Source of the DNA: Clarkia xantiana subsp. parviflora
Taxonomy: Eukaryota; Streptophyta; Magnoliopsida; Myrtales; Onagraceae
DNA: 64,000 nt
Assembly (NCBI GenBank): GCA_036873135.1
Contig: JAPTYO010000007.1
Location: 14,242,763 to 14,306,762, forward strand
Direction: 5' to 3'
Part shown: one piece after another, positions 51,150 to 61,889 of the stretch
How the letters are laid out: every line of letters starts with the position of its first letter
Position numbering within the stretch: the stretch's first letter is position 1
Position numbers and translations under genes: made by a program
Notes under the pieces: model-generated
What the model was told of the DNA's origin: nothing
The model's database searches: none
Seen by the model: only the letters and a program-made list of their open reading frames with translations

Positions 51150-54113
51150 TCAGGTGAATGACTGAGCCACTGAAGAGGTGGTGACCAAACCCGAGAGCAG
51201 ACCGACAAGCAGGGCACTGTTGTATGTACTAGGTTCACATTGCATTGAATTGTTCCTCGAATCGATGTATGTCTCATTAAGAAAGGGCCCACCCACAAGA
51301 GCCCCGATCGCAACATTAGGGTTTGGGTCGGTTGAATTGAGCCATTTGAAGCCATCAGTGCAGCCTGTTTTTGCATCTTTAGGGATTGAGGCTCCTCTGT
51401 GGTGCACAAATTGTGGGTACTTGTCACCATATCCAACAAGGTAGCTCATCTTCATGGGGTTGTCTCCCAATACATAATCAACCTGAACCACATTTTCCAA
51501 CATTGAGTCCAATATAAATATATATACTCATGAAATATATGTATCAACATGAAGGTTATTAGTACCTGAGATTTGGCAAATTTCCTAAGATCAGACGGTT
51601 TATAGGACTTGCCACTGCATGATATCTTGGCAGTCCTCGAGGTGAGCATGTAATCGCTGTATACAGAGGCTAAGAATGCAGAGGCAACAGGGTGCTGTAG
51701 CGCGTTCCATTCACTGACCCATATAAGCCCACCTGAGATTTGCAATTTAGTAAATCAAGGCGATTCAAACATGTTACTCTAACACCTCCTAGGAATCGAA
51801 ACACCACTTATCCATAGTTTTTTTTTTCTTTGACAAACAAGACATAAGCAATATTCACCAAAAAAAAAAAATCATTTTTATCAGTCAAGTGAAATGGGAA
51901 ATACTGAGTAATACTAGTATAGCCCTTAGTATATATAGGTGTAGTGTAGCAATCACTTGCTGCTGCCGCCTGCTAATGATATTTACACATTTTGCATCTG
52001 TATGTAAATATTACACCTTAGCTTTAACATTAAACTTTTTTTAAAAATGATTTTTATCAGTCATTTTTTGGTGTAACACGGAATTTGTGGCATATTTGCA
52101 GAATATTACCATCAGTTCTACTGGTAGTGGCAGTTGGAGAATCTGGAAAAAGGCCACACATGACAGCCTCAGCAGTTTTTTGGTACATTTGAAGGCTGCT
52201 CTTTATGGAACCCGATGCATCATTGGCACTGAAGAAGCTCACTCTGGACAGAAGCACCTGCATCAGGAAAATATTTCATAGTAAATTTCTATAATAAACC
52301 GTGTAATCTGGTTATATGTATGATTCTCGAAAAGGTAAATGAATAAGTACCTGGGTTGCAGCAAGTTTGTTGTCCCAACAGAACCAAGATGGACTTCCAA
52401 AGTTAGCAAAAGCTCTCCCATGTTTGGCAACATATTGAAGATATGAATCTTCTCCAGTAGCATGGTATAGCCAACTGGCTGCCCACAAGAGCTCATCATG
52501 AAACCCCGATGAATTATAGAATGTCTGGACTTCAGGGATGCTTTTACTGTAAAAGCCCTGGTACTTGTCCGCAAAAGTAAATAATTTTTCAGCATGATCC
52601 AGGAGCGTGCTTGAATATGACGAGTCTAGTGACTTAAAAACAAGAGAAGCTGAAGCCAGAGCAGCTGCTGTCTCTGCTGCTACATCCGATCCTGGACTGG
52701 ATGTATTGATCATTGTCAGGGGCCTTTTCTCAGTCATGGTTTCTGGTCTGTCCCAACATTTGTGGTCTGCCGTAGGATCTCCCACCTGCCAATGGAACAT
52801 ATCCGAGGTTCATGAGCGTGTAAAATGGAACGGGAAGGTTGAGAAAACAAAGGACTACACAGAGGATGGATTCTCATATAAGGTCAAACCCCAAGTTGCT
52901 AGCTGATGTGGTAGTTGCTAGTTGGTAACTTTGTTTTGGGCAATTATTGACTAACTAAACTAATATATTAGTGCAATTTACTAGTTCCGTCAATTTTTAT
53001 GTTAAGTCAAAATTTGTAAAATACACAAAGGCTAACATTTCATCCAGTCAAGGTGTCATGTATATATTTTGCATATAAGGTTAACAAAAAAAGATAGGCA
53101 AAGCTACCAATTTTCACTTCAGTATTAGTTCAGCTAGTAAAAACTTGCAAAATCATAAGTTCAACTCGTCGCCCATAGTTCAGCTAGAAATTCGGTATGT
53201 GGCAAATCTATTTATAGTAAGAAGGTTTTGTTAAAGATAGTAAAAATTTCAACAAATTATGACTACATTTCCAGTAAACGAGTTCATTTTCTGGCGATCG
53301 TTGCAATAGAAATAGGATACAGTCATACAGAAGGCAAATGCAAACAAGACCCTATAATAACTAGGCATAAATGACGATTTTCAAGACAGGACTAATCAAA
53401 CCTGAACATAAAGCACATTGTCTTCTGGATGAGCAGCTACGAGGAAATCAGTGATCCACTTAAGCGAGTCTCGAGCAGGTTCCAATTGATTCACATGATC
53501 CATCTGGTCTCCATATTCAAGAATCGCCCATGAAAGCACTGTGGCAGTGAAAGCCAAAGGGAATCCAAATTTCATATTGTCCCCAGCATCATACATCCCT
53601 TTAGAAAGATCCAAATTTGCTTGCTTCCCATCGTCGAGAGCAGAGTCTCCTCTCCATGGTATCTTGTTATTTACCAATTTACCAGCTACATATATATTAA
53701 TAAAATCAGTATCAGATTACTGAAAAATTACGATATTTTAGCATAGATTAGGGCACTCAATCTACTCAACGCAAGCCAATTGAAGCTCAACAACTTAACA
53801 ATAGTAAATCCTCAATAGGTAAACACACCCTAATTCCTAAAAATAGTAAGATATTAATCTGATAATCGTAAATGCGTGTAAGAGAGGGAGAATGTATACA
53901 TTTCTGCACGTCGAAGAACTGAATAGCCATTTTGAGCGCGTCAGAGTATTTCTCCGCGACGGCTCCCGGAGGTCCCGGGACAGGCTCGGCGTCGTCGCCG
54001 CCGTGTCCGGATCTATTCCTAACGGCAACGACGATGGCTGCGACCAGCAATGCCAGGACCACCGCCACGAGAAACCACCCGCAGAATCCGCTCGACTTCT
54101 TTTGGGTCCCCAT
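51150..54113 (-). CDS. GH9 endo-1,4-beta-glucanase with N-terminal membrane anchor
   Basis: Predicted to cut beta-1,4-glucan in the wall. Six in-phase exons: 53900-54113, 53402-53685, 52351-52785, 52110-52257, 51566-51732 and 51150-51482. They give 526 aa. The N-terminus MGTQKKSSGFCGWFLV is a short tail followed by a single membrane helix (residues about 12-33, VAVVLALLVAAIVVAV) rather than a cleaved signal. It resembles Arabidopsis endoglucanase 10/GH9B7 and its paralogue GH9B5. Catalytic GH9 motifs are present: DLSKGMYDAGDNMKFGFP (Asp pair), QFVHHRGASIP (His) and DSRNNSMQCEPSTYNSALL (Asp and Glu). There is no carbohydrate-binding module at the C-terminus. Confidence 0.95.
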
Positions 54114-54464
54114 TTTTCGCGGGCTGCGCCGCGAAATCCACCGAGATGCAGCTGGTCGGAGCAGCTTGGAGTGTGGATTGCCACTGAGACCACCACCACC
54201 TGAGCGACAATGAGCTTCTACGTGAATGAATGAAAGCAGATCTGGTCGACCAACTAACTGGCGCGAGATGATCAAATTTCTTTTTTTATTAAGTAATAAT
54301 AAATATATCGACTATTTCAGGTAAGAAATGACTTGAATACCCCTGCTACCGTCGGTGGGCTGTCGTTATGGCGGGTGTGGACTGTGGTGGGCTTTGGGTG
54401 ATTTGTCACCATCTATCCTGCTCCTGACTTCTTTTTGTGTAGGGTTTCTAGATGATGTTTAAGT
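54114..54464. other. GH9 promoter/leader side
   Basis: Directly upstream of the GH9 start on the minus strand. No additional ORF is supportable. Confidence 0.4.
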
Positions 54465-54865
54465 AGGGTATAAACGATACCAGTATTTGTCAAATTCGAC
54501 TCGATTCGATAGTATTTGCCAAGCTCAAACTTGAGTTCGACTTCGGTTGAGCTCAGCTCGTTAATAAGTTATATATCAAAATAAATTAGCATTTCTCATA
54601 ACTAAAAAATCGAGATCGAACTCGATTGACTTATATAATAATTATTTATTATTAAATAAGAATAATAATAAGAATGGAGTTCGACTCGACTTATAAACTA
54701 GAACTCGAAACTCCTTTAGGTTCGTGAGTAACTCGAGCCGAGCATTATCAAGCTCGAGCTCGACATACCAGAAAGCTCGACTCGAGCTCGGCTCAAATCT
54801 ATTTTTTTAGACGAATTCGAGTTTTGTCCGAGTCGATCCTGAGTAGCTCCACTCGTTTACACCCC
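54465..54865. mobile_element. Non-autonomous hAT-like element
   Basis: The ends AGGGTATAAACGA and TCGTTTACACCCC are near-inverted. The flanks repeat TTTAAGT (54458-54464 and 54866-54872), close to an 8-bp hAT duplication. The body is packed with CTCGA/TCGAG repeats, probable subterminal binding sites. No transposase ORF. Confidence 0.7.
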
Positions 54866-54872
54866 TTTAAGT

Positions 54873-56933
54873 ATGATGTATATTTGTTCGATACTTAGGG
54901 TACGTTTGGACGTGAGTTAAATAACATAATACTTTGAAGTGTTTGTTGTGCTGTTATATGGAGTTTAATATTAAATTATAGTATTTGATATGTTTTCTAT
55001 TGCATATTATAATGTGATTTTATTTTATTATATTAATCTATATGAGAATATAATATGATAAGTATGCATACAAAATTAAAAAATACTTGAAAAAATATTT
55101 TTTCTTAAAAGAAGAACTTAATATTTTTTATTTTAATTATTAAAAGTCCATTTAAAAACAAAATATCATATTTGTTTGTATAAACTTTATTTTGAGAATT
55201 ATAATCCATTTTTATATAGTTCTATTTAACTATTTTTTAGAATAGTTTTTTTTTTTAATATAGTAAACTTTACAATTTTTAATCTGCAAAAATAATTAAT
55301 AATTTACAAATAAAACTTAAAAAAAAAAATGGTGTTGGTGTACAATTACTACTAATGAGATAGAACTAGTTTTTCATGTTTGGTGGTAGGAGTATTGTGT
55401 TTGCGGGTAGGGAAGTCTTTGTCATATGCATTTTGTATTAGGCTAAGTTGAAACTAATCTCCCCTCTTCTCTTCACTTATATTCAGTAGTATCATCTATT
55501 ATGATAAATTTATAACTACTCATTATTATATTTTAATATATACGTATTTGAAGCTATTATATGGACATTTTATCACTATATCATATTTTAGCATATATAT
55601 ATACTTAAATTTTAAAAAAAGTAAACAAAATTATTTATAAAATTATAAGGATTGCTTATTTAAATGATAATTCATTTGATTAAATATAAACAACACTCAA
55701 ATAAATAAATAAAAGTGTATACATGCAATATAATAAAAAAAAATTGTATCATATCATATTGTTTCGCACGTAAAACATTTAAAATCAGACACTGCAATCT
55801 AATGTTACATTCATCATTACATTTTGTATTACAGTTTAGCTCATGCGGTCACAATATTCTTTATAATATAATATTTAATGTAATTTTACATTGTAATACA
55901 CTAAATATTTGTTGCTACCAATTCATGCTTCTTCTTTTTTTTTTGGCCAAGTTCATGTTTAATTGGCATGCTTAATTGGTATGGTTGTATTCTTAACTAT
56001 TCTCAATTTACTTCTTGCCCACAAAAAGAAATAAGAAAGAAAAAGAGAAATTCAATAATAATAAGTGAAATAAGTCTTTACGACTAGAAGAAGAAACTTT
56101 AGGACTCAAAATGCATTTTGATGAAAGTATCGTGCAAAAAGAATATGAAATTCTTTCGACATAAAGTGATTAAGTAGCATTTATTCATATATAAAAATAA
56201 TTAATTATCATTTTATTAGATATATATATATATCTAAGATAAGATAGATTATTAGATTAATGTTACCAATAGGGAAGGTATATATAAATATGAAGGATAA
56301 CTTTTCTTCTAGGTTTTGCTTGGCACACGTCATACGGTCTAAACTAAGAAATTCCCTCGGTCAGACTTCTGCACTAAGTTGCTTTCGTCGTCGACCTGCT
56401 TGAACAGCTCCGCCGCGCCAATTCTGTTCTCCGGCGGCGTTTGTCCGTTCGCTCGGCGGTTGTTTTATTCCCTTCCGTCTCAGCGAGCACTCACCGCCGC
56501 TTGAATCCCAAATTCAAAGGTAATCCCCAATAGATGTTTCAGAAATGATGATTACCTCACTAGTTCAGAATGATCACCAATAGGTATTTGGTTCTTGTTA
56601 TTTTACCGGCACCGGAGAAATTTTCCGAGAGCTGTAATCCGTGCTGCAATTTCAATTTCAATTGATTATTTATTTTATGTTCTTGCATTTGCTGGTCGGT
56701 TGCTTCATATTACGGAAAAGCATTTCAGCTGAAGGAGGCCTGTCTTGTTTTCTCCGCCTTGTCTGTGTATTAGTTGAATTAGATTGATAAGCGATACCGC
56801 CTTGTCTCCGAAAAGCTTAGACAAACACTTACTGTAAATATTTATCTTCTGTGACTTATTGGTGTCAAGGTGGCTTCAGTTTGTTTCGTTTACATCAAAT
56901 CTTTTTATCGGTTCTTGCAGAGGCCAGATCAAG
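54873..56933. other. AT-rich spacer and HVA22 leader region
   Basis: AT-rich with degenerate ATTACATT repeats to about 56330. Then GC-richer leader sequence (56330-56520) that looks like a first untranslated exon of the HVA22 gene, ending near TTCAAAGGTAATC at 56514-56526. Confidence 0.4.
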
Positions 56934-58403
56934 ATGATCATCTCTATTCTCATCAGAGGACTTACGTATGTTGCACTAGCTCTTTACTTTATATATTTAT
57001 TTCAAATTGTTTGAAGTATAATTCTAGAATTGAAATATCATTCGACAGGTTGGTTTGGGGATATGTTTATCCAGCTTATGAGTGCTATAAGACTGTAGAA
57101 AGGAATAAACCAGAAGTAGAGCAACTTCGCTTCTGGTGCCAGTACTGGTAAATAAATAAATAAATCCGATGATCTTGCTTGGTTTTCTGCAAATTGCAAC
57201 AACTGTAAACGTTTTGACTATGTTTTGTTGATGCAGGATTTTAGTTGCCATTTTGACAGTCTGTGAAAGGGTTGGTGATGCTTTTATATCATGGTATGGT
57301 ATTCAGTCTTTTATTTTTTAAGATAAGATGTTTATATCGAATGTATTGTTATTCTCAATCTTCATAGGTTTGCTTATTTTTTATTTATTCGTGAAGGATT
57401 CCTATGTATGGTGAAGCAAAGTTGGCATTTATCATATATCTCTGGTATCCAAAGACAAAGGTATAAATATTATAACTTGCTTCACATTTTATCTATTGAA
57501 TTGAAGTTGGCACTGAGAAGGTTTGTACTATTGCAGGGAGCAACATATGTATATGAGTCCTTCTTCAGGCCATGTGTTGCGAAGCATGAGAGTGATATAG
57601 ACCGTAACCTATCAGAACTAAAGATCAGGGCTGGAGATATCACAGTTGTTTATTGGCAACGAGCAATGAGCTACGTGCAGACTCGAGTCTTTGACATTCT
57701 GCAGTATATTGCTGCCCAATCGGCACCTGCACCTCCACCAGTCCAGGTACAAATTTTCATATTCTTCCACTGCCATTACTCAATCTCCATGATGCTTGAA
57801 GAATTTCTGGAAATACATGACTATTTTTATCCTTTTTCATTGTACGTATTTCATCCATGCAAGAAAAGCGGCATCCCTTTCTGCAAATTTGCTCTGTATA
57901 CCTTTTATTTTTACCTATCATAGTATAGTCTTGTTGTTGTTCAAGCATTGCAGTTTGATATTTAGAATTGACTTTAAAAAAATGTGGAGTTCTTAGCTTT
58001 ATTTGTTGGCTCAATGTATTCATCACAGGGACAAGTTCTAAGAAATCAACAAGAACCTGCAAGACCACAGCAACCAACTGAGGAGTCGCCATCCCAATTG
58101 CCCAACTCATCATCGAGCCAGCCTAAGAACGAACAAACACAAGAAGCTGGCCCGTCCCGTGCACCAAAAGAAATGCCTTCAGTTGCAAGGCAAGAAACTG
58201 TTGCATCTGTAAGCACCTACCATTCTGTTCCAACTGCAACTAAAGAGATGGAGGTTGAAGGCTATGAAGTGGTGTCGATGCCACCTGATGCAGACCAAAA
58301 CCCGATTCCCCCAAAATCTGCAACAGAGGTAAGTAGCGAAGAAACCCTCAGTTCCATCCGTGACAGGTTAAGGAGCCGCAGGTCGGGACCAAAGCAGCGA
58401 TAA
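56934..58403 (+). CDS. HVA22H: HVA22-like protein (TB2/DP1/HVA22 ER-shaping family)
   Basis: Small ER membrane protein of the Yop1/REEP family that bends tubular ER membranes. Six in-phase exons: 56934-56965, 57049-57147, 57237-57293, 57397-57460, 57537-57746 and 58029-58403. They give 278 aa. Start MIISILIRGLTLVWGYVYPA, with the family motif YPAYECYKTVE. LRFWCQYWILVAILTVCERV and EAKLAFIIYLWYPKTKGATY cover the hydrophobic hairpins. FFRPCVAKHESDIDR and an amphipathic region follow. The tail is Pro/Gln/Ser-rich and ends DRLRSRRSGPKQR, which marks the long H/I subgroup rather than the short stress-induced HVA22A-C type. It ends 287 bp from the TRM6 stop, so the two are convergent. Confidence 0.94.
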
Positions 58404-58690
58404 ACCAATACCCGGAATTAGCAGCTCAGGTGATTGATTACATTTACTCTTCCAAAAAACAATATGATTGTTGGGAGACAGGTGATTAATCAATCTTAAG
58501 CACTGCTCATGTATATTCCCCAAATCTTATATCTGATTCTCTGTTTGGTTTGTATTGTCTGATGTCAATAGATAAGTTAGGAAATGTAATCTGACATTTA
58601 ACCTCGTTCCATAATACCATATTAGTTTGCCTAAAATATAAACATTTTGATGAGTCAAGAACATTAATTAACCAAAAGTTGTGCAAAATT

Positions 58691-61600
58691 TCACTCATTG
58701 GGAGTGGAGTTCTTCTGTAGGGTGGAACAAATCCTTGTCCCACTTAAAATGTATCCACCAAAGGCACTCATCTGCATGTGTGGATGCGTTCTTGATGGAA
58801 GCACCTGCAAAAATGAACAATTTAAAACCCGAAAATGAATCAAAGACCAGGTTGAAGAATAGTTTGCAAACATGAATCAATGGGGATGATCTACAAATAA
58901 AATGCAATGAGGATTTTGAAAAATGAAGGTACCTGATATTCACGTAACCACGGTTCGGTAATTTGGAGCCCAATCGCCATCTTTTCGCGCTGGAGATAGT
59001 TCATACACGTTGCTAGAGGCTGCAATTAGAATGAAAGAAAAATAAAATGTGGATAATCTTTTCACAGCATCATAGATTACTTTTGTAAATAGCGCAATTT
59101 TGATTTTCACACCATTCTGTTAAATTTGACAGTAAAAAATGAACGGAAAACTAAATTTCAACAAAGTTGAAACTTCAGACACTAAAATCTCACATAGAAT
59201 AAACCATCAGACAGTTTATAGGTTCTTAACCCTAAATAGAATGGATCCACCATGTAGAAGAGGAAACTTTAACCGACCTGGAGATACTGATGATATATTG
59301 CAAACGGAGCTGAATAAGCCAAAAGGGGCAGAAGATCCTTAATCACACCACAAATATCAAGCTCTGGAGCAGCAACTACAAGACTGCAAAAACAGATCAA
59401 AGATTGAGTCAATGGATTACTTTTTTTATGAGAAAAAAAAATAGCAGCTATCCAACCAATATTCAAAGCTACCTAGAAAAACCGTTTTCTTTCCATGATT
59501 AATAACTTCTTCAGGAGCCTTCTCTCCTGCTTTTGATGCTTTGGATGATTTTACAGAGTTTTCGGTTGTAAGGTCTAGCATTTCATGTTCAGTAGGGTTT
59601 TCCTCTTCCCCTAATGGATCATTACAGTCCATTTGCTCCTGCATAAGTGGCACATTGATCAATTGAGGTTGGAGATGAGCAAAAGTAATTTATAAGGATA
59701 ATGAATACCCACATTTAATGAATTTTCAGGATTGAAAGTAACTGCAGGGGGATCTGAGATTATCTCCGATGCATCGTTTTGGGTGGGACCGAGCTCACTC
59801 AAAGATGACCTCAAAATCCTAAAATTATAGATATGATTGCTAATTCATCATCAGAAAAAAAAAAAGAAAAAAAAAAAGGCAAGTACATCTATTTATTATT
59901 GAATAAGTAAAGGAAATACATGTACCTCTTGCAGACAAGATCACTAAAATTGAACATGCGCACAATCTCAATAGGATAAGGTGTATTCCCTATGTATGTA
60001 TTGCAGATGTAACCTGAACCTGTTGAATTAATTTACATGCAATTAGTTAACATGATTACTACACTAACAAAGTTGTAATATTCTCTTGAAAGAAAAATAC
60101 CTCCTGAACGTTCTGCCACAGCACCAGTGACAAGTCCGCCGACCATATCCAATACAAGAATATCAGAATTAGCGGTAACATTTGCCATGGAAAGAAGCAA
60201 AGACAACGTATCCACTCGCAAAAACCTAATACCAATAAAACACAACCATCATTGACCATTTATGACAAATTAAGCATAACCATGAACTATCATTGTCCAT
60301 GGAGGAACATCCTTTATCTAGCACATATAACCTAGCTAAGAGATATTCTTGCACAAACTATAGATTTCCCTGCCTTGTGTGTAAAGGAAACTCCGAGCTA
60401 TGTTTATGCGCTTGAGGTAGACAGAGATCAGCTAAAACAATACTGTACAAGGAATCGACAAGAGTCATTGTCTTACCCAATTCTAGGAGCGTATTTCTTG
60501 AAGTACGCCTCGCAGATACTGAAAGAAAAACATAATGCCTGTTAGTAAACAATACAAAGAATAATTTTCAAACCAGCCATGCCAATTGATTATTCTTCTT
60601 TTACCAACAAAATATTTGGATAGAGATTAGAGCCTGTAGAGGTTGTGTTTACTTTTATGTATCAGGGTAAGAAGGATCATGACTCTACCTTCCACAGCAA
60701 GTAAGGCAATGAAATATAAGAAAATTACCTTCTACTGACAGGTCGCCTCATAAGTACTCTTGGTGCATATTTCTTTTGCTTTTTTAGCTTGTATTTCTCC
60801 TGAAGACGGATCGAAAAATCAACCAAGCACTCATAAAGAAAAACCAGATACAGATAACAAACTAGTTAGGACTAGCCTGTGAAAAAGCTGTTTTTTTCTC
60901 AAACGTGGAACTGTTGGCTATCAAAGCGCCAATAATTTCTTCACCTGTTGCACCTTCTCTGCAACAGTAATCAGCATTTCTGAGACTGCCGGTGCAAGTG
61001 AGATTTCTCAACTAAGGAACATCATGAAAAACAATGTGTCACCTTCGCAGTGTCTCTATATCTTCTCCAGTAAGTGTCTGAGCCTGGTTATTATCAACTA
61101 TCGCCCGGTTATCTCTGCATTCCTCTTGCTTCTCAGAGGATTGATTTTCGTTGATGCATTTACCTTGATAAACAATCATTGGAAGTCTCAATACGAAAAC
61201 AACAACGTTGCTTGAACAGACAGAACATCACCGAAATGCGTCGATATACTTTAAAAGTTTAAATCATATGATAAGAGGTTTCCCTAGTGCTGAGTGGAAA
61301 TGTAAGCACCTTCCACAGTATCGGACACTACAAACTATGAGCTTGATTCTATCCAAAAGAAAAATTAGTTTGAAGCTTCAAAGTGGCTTCCATTGCATAT
61401 TGTTCTACAGATGCAATGAAAATTGAAAAGGCAAGAGATACACTAATGAACTTAATAACAATTAACATCCATTGATTTCTAAATACAATCATAGTCAAAC
61501 CTTCTACGGACGATCCTAAAACACGAGATAACCAAGAACCCTGAGCTCCGCTTTCGACTTCAAACAGAGAGCCAAAGGGGCAACCAAATAGTGGCTTCAG

Positions 61601-61889
61601 AGAGTAATTCTTCTTTCCAATTTTCAGCGTCCTGCAACTCGATTGGCATTCAAATCATCCAATGCGAGAAAGATATCGCTGTATAAAGCTTAAGATCAAT
61701 GACTCACGAGCCCTGCGTCAACCGAGCAAACACCAGACGATCACCATCATTGACATCCAGCAAAACGCTGCAACCTTCCCAGGTCACTCTTGAATTCTCT
61801 ACTTCGGGTGTCTTCTCGGGCATGATTGGAGTTAGGAATTTGAGATTGGCGCGGGTGAATTCAAAAGTTTTCGATGAAGATTCAATCAT
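58691..61889 (-). CDS. TRM6: tRNA m1A58 methyltransferase non-catalytic subunit TRM6 (GCD10), with one apparent frameshift
   Basis: Partner of TRM61 in the complex that methylates A58 of tRNAs. Exons: 61708-61889, 61501-61631, 61043-61163, 60877-60958, 60729-60799, 60477-60518, 60101-60225, 59926-60019, 59713-59818, 59473-59638, 59278-59383, 58933-59019 and 58691-58804. About 475 aa. Motifs: WEGCSVLLDVNDGDRLVFAR, EKYKLKKQKKYAPRVLMRRP, LLSMANVTANSDILVLDMVG, APELDICGV and HPHMQMSAFGGYILSGTRI. A second possible ATG is at 61821-61823. Intron 4 has a GC donor (CAG|GCTAGT). In exon 10 the expected motif WKENGFSS is present but one base out of frame (near 59500), implying a missing base. Alternatively, a donor 20 bp further on keeps the frame with an unconserved peptide. 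Confidence 0.86.
59094..59233. repeat. Truncated copy of the GGTTAAAAACCTATAA MITE family
   Basis: Shares the right half of the 44002-44434 element and ends CAGACAGTTTATAGGTTCTTAACC. TAAATAG occurs at both edges. It lies in a TRM6 intron (59020-59277). Confidence 0.65.
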
